Under the pieces are notes generated by a model. That model saw nothing but the letters and a program-made list of their open reading frames with translations. It did no database searches and was not told the DNA's origin. Positions 1 to 8,319 of a DNA stretch of 64,000 bases are shown one piece after another (position 1 is the first letter of the stretch; every line of letters starts with the position of its first letter). Both the position numbers and the translations under genes were made by a program. The DNA is from Amulumruptor sp947039275. GTDB taxonomy: Bacteria > Bacteroidota > Bacteroidia > Bacteroidales > Muribaculaceae. The DNA lies in the NCBI GenBank assembly GCA_947039275.1, contig CAMQYL010000002.1, positions 84,217-148,216 on the forward strand. Direction: 5' to 3'.

Positions 1-469
1 TGAACTTATTGTTGGACGACCATCCGGCAAGCAGTATGCCGAGAACTCCGATAGACGAACAGGCAATCAGGAAGAAGATGCCGATGTTGAAGTCTATTAT
101 CTGAAGTCCGTTGCCCCAGGGAAGCACGGCGAAACCGAGCATCGAGGCAAGAATCACCAGATAGGGAGCCAGCGCGAAAAGGAATTTGTCAGTGTACTTG
201 AGTGAAATCAGCTCCTTGATGAGTATCTTGAACATGTCGGCGACACTCTGGAGAAGACCCCACGGACCTACGCGGTTAGGACCGAGTCGGCACTGGAATG
301 CGGCGCACACCTTGCGCTCAAACCATATGTAGAACAACGCCAGCAGTGAGTATGCCAGCAGAAGGCACACGGCTATGATGACGCACTCTACTGTCACAGC
401 AGCCCAATGGGGCAGAAACTGCATCAGCAGCGAGTGGATAAATGCGGTCAGTTCCGAGAAATCTTGCAT
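1..469 (-). CDS. nuoH: NADH-quinone oxidoreductase subunit H, 3' end cut by the window
   Basis: Membrane subunit of respiratory complex I that links the quinone-binding site to the proton-pumping arm. The visible N-terminal ~156 residues begin MQDFSELTAF, have a first transmembrane helix (around residues 20-45), then the family signature FYIWFERKVCAAFQCRLGPN, followed by the conserved GPWGLLQSVADMFKILIKE stretch and another hydrophobic segment. The start is the ATG at 467-469. It lies 65 bases downstream of nuoCD in the same direction, so it belongs to the nuo operon. NuoE, F and G would normally lie between D and H and are absent here. The C-terminal part lies beyond base 1. Confidence 0.95.
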   Translation of the reverse strand, partial: MQDFSELTAFIHSLLMQFLPHWAAVTVECVIIAVCLLLAYSLLALFYIWFERKVCAAFQCRLGPNRVGPWGLLQSVADMFKILIKELISLKYTDKFLFALAPYLVILASMLGFAVLPWGNGLQIIDFNIGIFFLIACSSIGVLGILLAGWSSNNKF

Positions 470-534
470 AATCGTTGATTATCTAACGGATGATGTGATG
501 ATATAGTTGGTTTGTTTTGATTTTTTCTGACGAT

Positions 535-2166
535 TTAACGGTCCATATCGGGAACGATGTAGTCAAGCGAGCCGCCTATAGTGATAAGGTCGGCAATCTT
601 GGAGCCTTCGGTGAGGTGATCGACCACGGCAGCAAGCGGCAGACAGGGAGGTGCTATCTTCAGGCGGTAGGGAGATGTGCCACCATCGCTCTCGATATAG
701 ATACCAAATGCGCCACGGCAGCCTTCGACGGTCTGATACCATCGTCCTTCGGGCAGACGGAGTACCTTGGGCACCTTTGCCTGGATGTCGCCCTCGGGGA
801 TTTTGTCGATGAGCTGGGCTATGATACGGGCACTCTGCTCCATCTCGTCCATACGCACTTTGAAGCGAGCCATGGAGTCGCCTTCGGTGCGGACGACTTC
901 ATCAAATTCCACTTCATCGTACACTGCATAGGGTGCAGTCTTGCGGATGTCGCATGCCCAGCCAGAGCCTCGTCCCGAGGGACCTGTGATAGCCCAGGAG
1001 ATGGCATCTTCGCGGCTGAGTACTCCGACACCCTCCATGCGGTTACGGGTGATGACGTTGCCGGTAAAGAGCTTGTTGTATTCCTTGATATTCTTGGGGA
1101 GGACTTCAAGCAGAGCCTTCACGTCCTTTACAAAGTCGGGATCAAGGTCGGCTATCACGCCTCCGATAGTCTCGTAGTTAAATGTCATGCGTGCACCGCA
1201 TGTCTTGTCCATGATGTCAAGAATCTGTTCGCGCACACGCAGGGTGTAGAACAGCATGGTGGTGGCACCGAGGTCCATGCAGAATGTGCCGATGAAAAGA
1301 CAGTGGCTGGCGATACGTGACAGCTCGTCCATGATTACACGGATGACCTGAGCGCGGCGGGGTACTTCGATGTTGGCAGCCTTCTCGATACACATGCAGA
1401 GGCAGTGGTGGTAGGGATGGGCTGAAAAATAGTCCAGACGGTCCATGAAGTGGAGTGTCTGGAAATAAGTATCCATCTCGCAGATTTTCTCTACTCCGCG
1501 GTGGATATAGCCCATGTACACGTCAATCTTCTTGATGGTCTCGCCATCGACGGCTGTGCGGAAGCGGAGCACACCGTGTGTGGCAGGGTGCTGCGGACCT
1601 ATGTTGACCACGAAGTCATTTTCGACAAACACGCGCTTCTCTTCCTTGACAATCTTGCCGTCAGCATCTTCGACATACATCTGTGTGAAGTCGCTCTGAC
1701 GTTCGCTTTCAAGCGGTACAGGATTGATATTGGGATCCATGTCATAATCTTTGCGGAGCGGGAAGCCTTTCCAGTCGATGCTGAGGAATAGGCGGCGCAT
1801 ATCGGGGTTGCCGATGAAGATTATGCCAAAAAAGTCATAGACCTCACGTTCGTAGATACATCCTATGGCGTAGAGGTCGCTGATAGAGTGAATGTAAGGG
1901 GTCTCGCGGTCACCGGTAGCGATAACTTTGACTGCGATATGTGTGTTGTGCTTGGTGCTGTCAAGATAGTATATACAGCCGAGACTGTCTTTCCAGTCCA
2001 TGCCGACTATGGTCACTAAATAGTCAAACGCCAGTTCGGCATCATCACGCAGCGTCTTTGCCAGATCATGCCACTTGGCATCAGGGATGGTGATGGTCAG
2101 GGTGTCGGCTTCTTCAAAAGAGGCTTCGGGAAACAGTTTGGCTATTTTTTCCTGAATATTTGCCAT
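535..2166 (-). CDS. nuoCD: NADH-quinone oxidoreductase fused subunit C/D
   Basis: Peripheral-arm subunit of complex I forming part of the quinone pocket. The protein has 543 residues. Residues about 1-165 are the 30-kDa NuoC domain (ends with the FGIIFIGNPDMRRL region and the RKDYDM motif). Residues about 180-543 are the 49-kDa NuoD domain with NIGPQHPATHGVLRF and the C-terminal GGSLDYIVPDMDR ending expected of NuoD. A C/D fusion is known from enterobacteria and Bacteroidetes, so the fusion is real and not a sequencing artefact. It follows nuoB by 41 bases and precedes nuoH by 65 bases. Start is the ATG at 2164-2166. Confidence 0.97.
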   Translation of the reverse strand: MANIQEKIAKLFPEASFEEADTLTITIPDAKWHDLAKTLRDDAELAFDYLVTIVGMDWKDSLGCIYYLDSTKHNTHIAVKVIATGDRETPYIHSISDLYAIGCIYEREVYDFFGIIFIGNPDMRRLFLSIDWKGFPLRKDYDMDPNINPVPLESERQSDFTQMYVEDADGKIVKEEKRVFVENDFVVNIGPQHPATHGVLRFRTAVDGETIKKIDVYMGYIHRGVEKICEMDTYFQTLHFMDRLDYFSAHPYHHCLCMCIEKAANIEVPRRAQVIRVIMDELSRIASHCLFIGTFCMDLGATTMLFYTLRVREQILDIMDKTCGARMTFNYETIGGVIADLDPDFVKDVKALLEVLPKNIKEYNKLFTGNVITRNRMEGVGVLSREDAISWAITGPSGRGSGWACDIRKTAPYAVYDEVEFDEVVRTEGDSMARFKVRMDEMEQSARIIAQLIDKIPEGDIQAKVPKVLRLPEGRWYQTVEGCRGAFGIYIESDGGTSPYRLKIAPPCLPLAAVVDHLTEGSKIADLITIGGSLDYIVPDMDR

Positions 2167-2207
2167 ATATTAATATATAAGGTGTAGGAATGAAAAAAAC
2201 AGTATCG

Positions 2208-2822
2208 TTATTTTGCGTCATCTATGCCCTCGATGGGGTGCGATTTCAGAAATTCTTCCTGCTTCTCCTGACGGTTGACTCCGCCGAAGAATTTCTCGAC
2301 TTTGATTTTGCGAGAGAGCTGCATGATGCCATAAATCATCGCCTCTGGACGAGGAGGACAGCCAGGCACAAACACATCTACAGGTATGATGTCCTCGATA
2401 CCCATGGCTACGTGGTAGCTCTTGCGGAACGGACCGCCAGAGATGGCACAACCGCCGCAGGCAATGACGTATTTAGGCTCGGCAAGCTGGTCATACAGAC
2501 GGCGCAATACCGGAGCCATGCGATGGACGATGGTGCCGGCGACCATTATGAAGTCAGCCTGACGTGGTGAGGCACGTGCTACTTCCCAGCCAAAACGCGC
2601 CATGTCGAAACGCGCTGCTCCGAGCGACACAAATTCTATGCCGCAGCAACTGGTGGCGAAGGTGAGCGGCCAGATGGAGTTGGAACGCCCCCAGTTGATG
2701 AGATGGTCAAGAGACCCTATGATCACGTTGGTGCCGGAATCCTGAAGTTCCTTGACCAGCTTTTCGATATATTCGTTGTCTTTCCATGCGTCGTAGGGCA
2801 TGGACTTTGTGGTTACTTCCAT
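2208..2822 (-). CDS. nuoB: NADH-quinone oxidoreductase subunit B
   Basis: Carries the terminal [4Fe-4S] cluster N2 that passes electrons to quinone. The 204-residue protein shows the cluster ligands: the tandem cysteines in FATSCCGIEF, the cysteine in YVIACGGCAISGG and the one in VFVPGCPPRPEA. Length fits the family. Its start codon (2820-2822) overlaps the last 10 bases of nuoA, which indicates translational coupling. The C-terminal ~35 residues after the last cysteine are lysine-rich and variable. Confidence 0.97.
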   Translation of the reverse strand: MEVTTKSMPYDAWKDNEYIEKLVKELQDSGTNVIIGSLDHLINWGRSNSIWPLTFATSCCGIEFVSLGAARFDMARFGWEVARASPRQADFIMVAGTIVHRMAPVLRRLYDQLAEPKYVIACGGCAISGGPFRKSYHVAMGIEDIIPVDVFVPGCPPRPEAMIYGIMQLSRKIKVEKFFGGVNRQEKQEEFLKSHPIEGIDDAK

Positions 2823-3184
2823 TCAAGAGCTCCTTTCCGCCAGGCATATACAAGACCCAGCACTAATACACAGAAAAAGATTGCGATGCTCAGCAGCCCG
2901 GCTGTACCGAGTTCTTTGACTCTTACCGCCCACGGGAACAGGAATACGGTTTCAACGTCAAACATGAGAAACAGGATGGCAAAAAGATAATAGCCCACCT
3001 TGAACTGGGCCATGCTTTCGCCACGTGTCGGGATGCCGCATTCGTAGGCTTCCCCTTTCTGGGGGTTGAAGGAGCGAGGAGAAATCAGTCCGGCAAGCCA
3101 GAGCGCCAGTGCTACAAGACCTATGCCCGTGCAGGCGGCTGTAAAAGCCAGTGCTGAATTGGAAATAGTCGCTAATGTAAGCAT
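2813..3184 (-). CDS. nuoA: NADH-quinone oxidoreductase subunit A
   Basis: Small membrane subunit of complex I. The 123-residue product has three hydrophobic helices (about residues 15-35, 65-85 and 92-115) and the family motifs YECGIPTRGESMAQFKVGYY and FLMFDVETVFLFPWAV. It is the first gene of the minus-strand nuo operon, and a Bacteroidetes-type -7 box lies about 85 bases upstream of the start (3269-3276). Confidence 0.96.
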   Translation of the reverse strand: MLTLATISNSALAFTAACTGIGLVALALWLAGLISPRSFNPQKGEAYECGIPTRGESMAQFKVGYYLFAILFLMFDVETVFLFPWAVRVKELGTAGLLSIAIFFCVLVLGLVYAWRKGALEWK

Positions 3185-3268
3185 ATCGGATGTTAATGAT
3201 TCTGTTTACTTTCTCAAGTGGAGGTATATTATTGTCCCCGCCACACTGCGGTAACAACATTATCTGTG

Positions 3269-3304
3269 CAAATGTAACGATTTTATCTCAATTTAGATAC
3301 CAAA
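3269..3304 (-). promoter_or_regulatory. Bacteroidetes-type promoter for the nuo operon
   Basis: Read on the minus strand there is a -7 box TACATTTG (3276-3269), matching TAnnTTTG, preceded after 24 bases by TTTG (3304-3301), which could serve as the -33 element. The spacing is slightly longer than usual. This leaves an untranslated leader of about 75-80 bases before nuoA. No other gene start lies nearby. The rest of 3185-3410 holds nothing else that I recognise. Confidence 0.6.
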
Positions 3305-3410
3305 AAGCATGTAAAATTTTTCAACATTTGCGGTGATTACGTATCTCTTGGATTAATGTCGCCAGATGTGTCCTAAATCGCCAAAAAGAGGATGCAATCT
3401 TCTGAATATC

Positions 3411-3458
3411 AAATATCCTGTCAATCGTCACGAGTGGTGACGTATTGACAGGATATTT
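3411..3458 (-). terminator. Stem-loop terminator after the C69 peptidase gene
   Basis: A long hairpin of about 21 pairs: the left arm 3411-3431 begins AAATATCCTG and the right arm 3437-3458 ends CAGGATATTT, with one bulged T at 3443 and a five-base loop. It sits 29 bases beyond the stop codon of the minus-strand C69 gene and ends in a T-rich stretch on that strand, so it should separate that transcript from the nuo operon. Confidence 0.75.
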
Positions 3459-3486
3459 GCTGTGGTGGTTATAAAACGGAAGTATT

Positions 3487-5142
3487 TCAGTCGGCTTCGA
3501 TGTCGCGGACACGCAGCTTGTCTCCCGTTTCGTCGACAATGCTCCGGAAATAACGCGGATCATCATAACCGCCGAATTTTGGCGAGGCTGGCATGCCGTC
3601 GGAAGTGCGGGCGAATTTACCGTTGCCGTCCTCTTTCTTGATATTGAAGTCAAGATATTTTACGAGCAGGTATTCTCCAAGATTGCGGTATTCATTGATA
3701 TAGCGGTCGGTGGCAGCGATGGTATAGTCGTTGAGTATCTCGGCAGCCTGCGGAGTGGGAAGCGAGGATATGCTTGTGCGCAGCGAGTCGGTGTCGGCTG
3801 CAAGGCGTTTTTCGATGTTTCCCTGCACTCTGCGGATATCGGGTATCATCTGGGAGTAACGGTAATAAGCCTGGTTTGCCACGAAATTGTTGACCCAGAA
3901 ACTGGAGTCCCAAGAGATGTTGTAGAGGTCTCCGTTGCCAGGCTGGAAACCGCGGGGTATGCGTGTCACGCTGCAAAACACCGGTATGTAAACATTGGTG
4001 TTTGCGTCGTCACATCCAAACCACAGTATGCCTTTCATTGCCTCGGGGTGGTTGCGGTTCATCTGTGCTACGAGCGAGAATCCGGTCTGCTGGGTGGCTA
4101 TGGCGCGTTCGTGGACGTATTTTACGCTGTCCACTTCAAATTCCATCGGACGGGCGCGGTAGGGGACTTTATAGGGACCTGCGCCTATGTCGGTGGTCAT
4201 GTCAAATGGGGTGTCCTCGAAATGGTCACGCATCATCCATTTCATGTCATCGACGCTCAGGGGCTTGTCGGGTTTGACCCAGAGGGGGAGGACTTCACCT
4301 TTGCCCTCGTTGATCCATGGCAGATAGCGATCCATGCCTGATGCGAATTTGTTGTAGAATGCCCATACTCGAGCTTCGCATCCGCGCAAAGCTCCGAAGT
4401 CAGCGGGGGCATAGGCTTTTGAGAAGCTGAAATCCTCGTCTTTGCCATTGAAATATCCCTGCTTGCGGGCAAATGATATTACATCAGGCGAATAGATGCA
4501 GTTTTCTTTATCCTTGAGGGGAAATTTGTGTATGCGCGAATGGTTGGCATGTGCCGCGATGTAGCCGTCGGGGACTTTCATAGCCACCCATACGGCACCT
4601 TTGCTTTTGCCGCCCTTGCCCACCATCTCCATTATCCATGCTTCGTCGGGGTCGGCGATAGTGAATGATTCTCCTTCGGAGCAGTAGCCGTATTCCTTGA
4701 CGAGATCGGTCATGGTCTTGATCGCCTCGCGGGCGTTTTTAGACCGTTCGAGTGCTATATATATTAGCGACCCGTAGTCGATCAGTCCGGTGGAGTCGGC
4801 AAGTTCGTGGCGTCCGCCGAATGTGCTTTCGACTATGGTGAGTCCGTGACGGTTCATGTTGCCTACGGTCGAGTAGGTGTGTGATGGCTGCGGGATCTCG
4901 CCTATGTGGCGTCCGGTGTCCCATTCGGTTACCTTGCGCATCGTCCCTTTGGGATGGTCAGCCTCTGGCGCGCTGTACAGCTCGCCGTATAGCGTGTGGC
5001 TGTCGGCGGCGTATGTTGCCATGACGCTTCCGTCAGTCGTGGCACCGCTTGTGGCTATGAGGCTTGTGCATGCAATCGCCGAAATGACACCGCCGGCAGC
5101 CATTGCTGTCAGTGATGTAAGCAATCGTGAGTGTGGATTCAT
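3487..5142 (-). CDS. secreted C69-family dipeptidase
   Basis: A 551-residue Ntn-type dipeptidase (peptidase family C69, PepD-like), expected to cleave short peptides. The N-terminus MNPHSRLLTS plus a hydrophobic stretch resembles a signal or anchor. Residue Cys25 in SAIACTSLIATSGATT fits the family's nucleophile, which becomes N-terminal after processing. Further family marks are FTIADPDEAWIMEMVG and the AAHANHSRI region. The start was set at the ATG at 5140-5142; a longer frame to 5256 exists but crosses the predicted promoter boxes. The neighbouring divergent gene is a DUF1460 amidase-like protein, suggesting a shared role in murein-derived peptide turnover (inference). Confidence 0.9.
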   Translation of the reverse strand: MNPHSRLLTSLTAMAAGGVISAIACTSLIATSGATTDGSVMATYAADSHTLYGELYSAPEADHPKGTMRKVTEWDTGRHIGEIPQPSHTYSTVGNMNRHGLTIVESTFGGRHELADSTGLIDYGSLIYIALERSKNAREAIKTMTDLVKEYGYCSEGESFTIADPDEAWIMEMVGKGGKSKGAVWVAMKVPDGYIAAHANHSRIHKFPLKDKENCIYSPDVISFARKQGYFNGKDEDFSFSKAYAPADFGALRGCEARVWAFYNKFASGMDRYLPWINEGKGEVLPLWVKPDKPLSVDDMKWMMRDHFEDTPFDMTTDIGAGPYKVPYRARPMEFEVDSVKYVHERAIATQQTGFSLVAQMNRNHPEAMKGILWFGCDDANTNVYIPVFCSVTRIPRGFQPGNGDLYNISWDSSFWVNNFVANQAYYRYSQMIPDIRRVQGNIEKRLAADTDSLRTSISSLPTPQAAEILNDYTIAATDRYINEYRNLGEYLLVKYLDFNIKKEDGNGKFARTSDGMPASPKFGGYDDPRYFRSIVDETGDKLRVRDIEAD

Positions 5143-5202
5143 ATACGGTAAGAAATGTGATGGTTTGGTGTTAAGAGGGCATTCGCGACTCTCTGTATGA
5201 TG

Positions 5203-5210
5203 CAAAATTA
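5203..5210 (-). promoter_or_regulatory. -7 box for the C69 peptidase gene
   Basis: On the minus strand the sequence TAATTTTG (5210-5203) matches TAnnTTTG and lies about 60 bases upstream of the ATG at 5142. No convincing -33 element was seen. It lies only 12 bases from the oppositely directed -7 box at 5223-5230. Confidence 0.5.
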
Positions 5211-5222
5211 CTAAATTAATCG

Positions 5223-5230
5223 TATTTTTG
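5223..5230 (+). promoter_or_regulatory. -7 box for the DUF1460 gene
   Basis: TATTTTTG matches TAnnTTTG and lies 26 bases before the ATG at 5257, giving a short leader of about 20 bases. No clear -33 element was found. It forms a divergent pair with the box at 5203-5210. Confidence 0.5.
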
Positions 5231-5256
5231 CGGTATCTCATCCCTAATATTATCAT

Positions 5257-6135
5257 ATGAAATCGTATCCGGTCGCGTTTTTAATGTTGGTAATGATGGT
5301 GGCATCCTTGCATGCCACATCACAGGTCTCATCGTCACCAAGAGTCAGATGGGGTGACGAGCATTCAGATACGCTCAAACTTTCATCGGTCTACAAGACA
5401 CTCTCGGCATCGGAGGTCAGAGGCAAAGGAGCATTGACATTGCTGGCTGCCAGGCAGTTTCTGGATGTGCCATATGTCAGCGGAACACTTGAATCGCCAG
5501 TAGAGATGCTTACGGTCAATACTTCGGGTCTTGACTGCACGACTCTTGTAGAACTGAGCATGGCTCTCGCCAAGTCGGTGTCAGAAGGGGAAGCGGATTG
5601 GAAAGATGCGCTGTATGATCTGAGAGACATGCGCTATCGCAACGGGACGGTGGACGGATATGCTTCACGACTCCACTATATATCTGACTGGATTACCGAC
5701 AACACCTATCGGAATAATATCCGCGAGGTGACTTCGGATGCGCCCCGCGCCAAAGCCCATATCACTTCGGTCAACTTCATGACGGCGCATCGTGACAAGT
5801 ATCCTCAGCTTGCCGATTCTGCCACATATGCCCGGATAAAGGACAAAGAGCGTGGTATGCACCGCTCCAAAAGCTATTTTATCCCTAAGACTGCCATATC
5901 TTCACGTGAAGTCAGGGAGTTCCTGACCGATGGGGATGTGGTATTTATCACTACTTCTATCGAAGGGCTGGACGTGTCGCATGCAGGCATAATATTTAAG
6001 GACGACAGGGGTATCCCGCATATGCTGCATGCGTCCACCACAGCCGGAAAGGTCATAGAAGACCCGCTTCCTCTCGCTGACTATCTGGCACGTCAGAAAA
6101 AAGCTACCGGCATCCGCATAGTGCGTCTTCAATAA
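5257..6135 (+). CDS. DUF1460 N-acetylmuramoyl-L-alanine amidase-like protein
   Basis: A 292-residue exported protein with a signal peptide of about 22 residues (MKSYPVAFLMLVMMVASLHA). The rest matches the DUF1460 family, which has a papain-like fold related to NlpC/P60 and amidase enzymes. The likely catalytic cysteine is in NTSGLDCTTLVEL (about residue 94), and the likely histidine is in GLDVSHAGIIF near residue 240; ASTTAGKVIEDPL near the C-terminus is also typical. Substrate is probably a murein fragment, but this is inferred from family and context. It is transcribed alone and divergently from the C69 dipeptidase. Confidence 0.85.
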   Translation: MKSYPVAFLMLVMMVASLHATSQVSSSPRVRWGDEHSDTLKLSSVYKTLSASEVRGKGALTLLAARQFLDVPYVSGTLESPVEMLTVNTSGLDCTTLVELSMALAKSVSEGEADWKDALYDLRDMRYRNGTVDGYASRLHYISDWITDNTYRNNIREVTSDAPRAKAHITSVNFMTAHRDKYPQLADSATYARIKDKERGMHRSKSYFIPKTAISSREVREFLTDGDVVFITTSIEGLDVSHAGIIFKDDRGIPHMLHASTTAGKVIEDPLPLADYLARQKKATGIRIVRLQ

Positions 6136-6156
6136 TAGGATTTTGAGGCTAAATTA

Positions 6157-6187
6157 TTGTTACTCATATAAAAAAATGCTACTTTTG
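6157..6187 (+). promoter_or_regulatory. promoter of the methylmalonyl-CoA/decarboxylase operon
   Basis: TTG (6157-6159), 20 bases, then TACTTTTG (6180-6187), a good match to the Bacteroidetes -33/-7 arrangement. It leaves a leader of about 90 bases before the epimerase ATG at 6283. The five genes that follow are closely spaced and end at a strong terminator, so this is probably their main promoter. Confidence 0.65.
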
Positions 6188-6282
6188 CACATGCCTTATA
6201 ATCTGAAATCACAGACTCTTTGAGGCGGAAACGTTAACTATCTGCATACATATCAACCTTTTATTTCATATAACATAACTTT

Positions 6283-6705
6283 ATGGATATTTCACACATC
6301 GAGCACATCGGTATCGCTGTGCCAAGCCTTGACGAGGCTATTCCGTTTTACGAGAACATGCTCGGCCTTAAATGTACAGCCATCGAAGAAGTAGCTGACC
6401 AGAAAGTAAAGACCGCATTCTTCAAGGTCGGTCAGACCAAGATAGAGCTCCTTGAGGGAACAGCTCCCGAGAGTGCCATCTCAAAATTCATAGCCAACAA
6501 CGGAGGTCGCGGCGGCATACAGCACGTGGCATTCGCCATCGAGGACGGTGTGGCAAACGCACTCGCCGAAGTAGAGGAAAAGGGCTGCCGTCTCATCGAC
6601 AAGGCTCCCCGCAAGGGTGCTGAAGGGCTCAATATCGCCTTCCTGCATCCGAAATCGACTTGCGGCACTCTCATAGAGCTTTGTGAAGATCCTAACAAGA
6701 AGTAA
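6283..6705 (+). CDS. mce: methylmalonyl-CoA epimerase
   Basis: Interconverts (2R)- and (2S)-methylmalonyl-CoA, linking the B12-dependent mutase to the carboxyltransferase step of propionate formation. The 140-residue protein belongs to the glyoxalase/VOC fold: MDISHIEHIGIAVPSLDEA gives a metal-binding histidine near the N-terminus, GGIQHVAFAIED gives the second-half histidine, and GTLIELCED ends the domain with the metal-binding glutamate. It is the first gene of the operon, 29 bases before the carboxyltransferase gene. The mutase genes are not in the window. Confidence 0.95.
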   Translation: MDISHIEHIGIAVPSLDEAIPFYENMLGLKCTAIEEVADQKVKTAFFKVGQTKIELLEGTAPESAISKFIANNGGRGGIQHVAFAIEDGVANALAEVEEKGCRLIDKAPRKGAEGLNIAFLHPKSTCGTLIELCEDPNKK

Positions 6706-6734
6706 TATTTAACTCATACCTACATCACTCTGAA

Positions 6735-8288
6735 ATGAGCAACCAGTTAGAAAAAGTAAAAGAGCTCATCGCTCTCCGTACAGAGGCACGTCTCGGCGGT
6801 GGCGAGAAAGCCATTCAGAAGCAGCACGATAAAGGCAAGTATACTGCACGTGAGCGCATCGCCCAGCTGCTTGACGAAGGTTCGTTTGAAGAAATAGATA
6901 TGTTTGTGCGCCACCGTTGCACCAACTTCGGTCAGGAGAAGAAAAGCTACCTCGGAGACGGTGTCGTGACCGGTTACGGTACTATCGAAGGACGCCTTGT
7001 GTATGTTTTCGCACAGGATTTCACGGTGTTCGGCGGCTCTCTGAGCGAGACCATGGCGCTCAAGATATGCAAAATCATGGACATGGCGATGAAGATGGGT
7101 GCTCCTGTCATTGGTCTCAATGACTCGGGCGGTGCACGTATCCAGGAGGGTATCAACGCCCTCGCAGGCTATGCGGAGATATTCCAGCGCAATATCATGG
7201 CATCTGGTGTGATTCCCCAGATTTCAGGCATCCTCGGTCCGTGTGCCGGCGGTGCGGTGTATTCTCCCGCCCTGACTGACTTCACCATCATGACCAAGGG
7301 CATCAGCTACATGTTCCTCACCGGTCCCAAGGTGGTGAAGACCGTGACTGGCGAAGATGTGACACAGGAAGCTCTCGGTGGAGCAGAAGTACATGCCTGC
7401 AAGAGCGGCGTGGCTCATTTTGCCGCTGAGGACGGAGAGGAGACCCTCAAAATCATCCGTAAACTCTTCAGCTACATACCCCAGAACAATCTTGAGGAGC
7501 CGCCGTTGGTAGAGTGCACCGACCCTATCGACCGTCTCGAGGACTCGCTCAACGAGATTGTGCCTGATTCGGCTACACGTCCCTATGACATGTATGAGGT
7601 GATTGGAGCTATCGTCGACAATGGCGAATTCCTTGAAATACAGTCAGGTTACGCCAAGAATATAATCATCGGTTTTGCCCGTTTCAACGGTCAGGCTGTA
7701 GGTATCGTGGCTAACCAGCCCAAGTTCCTTGCCGGCGTGCTTGACAGCAATGCTTCGCGCAAGGCAGCCCGCTTCGTGCGCTTCTGTGATGCCTTTAACA
7801 TTCCTCTGGTAACCCTCGTGGATGTCCCCGGCTTCCTCCCCGGCACAGGTCAGGAATACAATGCTGTAATCCTTCACGGTGCCAAGCTGCTCTACGCTTA
7901 TGGCGAGGCTACCGTGCCCAAAGTCACAGTCACCCTCCGCAAGAGCTACGGTGGCAGCCATATCGTGATGAGCTGCAAGCAGCTCCGAGGCGACATGAAC
8001 TATGCTTGGCCTACTGCCGAAATCGCCGTGATGGGTGGTGCCGGTGCCGTAGAAGTGCTTTATGCACGTGAGGCAAAAGAGAGCGAAGACCCCAAGAAGG
8101 TTCTCGCAGAGAAAGAGGCTGAATACAACAAGCTGTTCTGCAACCCCTACAATGCAGCCAAGTACGGCTACATTGATGATGTCATCGAGCCGCGTAACAC
8201 ACGCTTCCGCATCATCCGTGCGCTTCAGCAGCTTGCTACCAAGAAGGTGGTCAATCCCGCCAAGAAGCATGGTAACATACCTCTCTAA
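6735..8288 (+). CDS. mmdA: acyl-CoA carboxylase/decarboxylase carboxyltransferase subunit (methylmalonyl-CoA decarboxylase alpha type)
   Basis: A 517-residue biotin-dependent carboxyltransferase that moves the carboxyl group between (S)-methylmalonyl-CoA and carrier-bound biotin. The crotonase-like halves are evident: DSGGARIQEG and GPCAGGAVYSPALTDF in the N-terminal half, DVPGFLPGTGQEYNAVI and the oxyanion region KSYGGSHIVMSCKQL in the C-terminal half. With the OadG-like, biotin-carrier and OadB-like genes that follow, it should form a sodium-translocating decarboxylase. Propionyl-CoA carboxylase beta subunits are close relatives, so the physiological direction comes from context. Confidence 0.93.
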   Translation: MSNQLEKVKELIALRTEARLGGGEKAIQKQHDKGKYTARERIAQLLDEGSFEEIDMFVRHRCTNFGQEKKSYLGDGVVTGYGTIEGRLVYVFAQDFTVFGGSLSETMALKICKIMDMAMKMGAPVIGLNDSGGARIQEGINALAGYAEIFQRNIMASGVIPQISGILGPCAGGAVYSPALTDFTIMTKGISYMFLTGPKVVKTVTGEDVTQEALGGAEVHACKSGVAHFAAEDGEETLKIIRKLFSYIPQNNLEEPPLVECTDPIDRLEDSLNEIVPDSATRPYDMYEVIGAIVDNGEFLEIQSGYAKNIIIGFARFNGQAVGIVANQPKFLAGVLDSNASRKAARFVRFCDAFNIPLVTLVDVPGFLPGTGQEYNAVILHGAKLLYAYGEATVPKVTVTLRKSYGGSHIVMSCKQLRGDMNYAWPTAEIAVMGGAGAVEVLYAREAKESEDPKKVLAEKEAEYNKLFCNPYNAAKYGYIDDVIEPRNTRFRIIRALQQLATKKVVNPAKKHGNIPL

Positions 8289-8319
8289 TATTCATATCAA
8301 TACATATTCGTAACTCAAT

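Noticed and set aside
535..1320. Plus-strand open frame over nuoCD
   Set aside because: The minus strand encodes a clear NuoC/NuoD protein with family motifs; the opposite frame has none.
5143..5256. Longer N-terminus for the C69 dipeptidase
   Set aside because: The extension crosses both divergent promoter boxes and lacks signal-peptide character.
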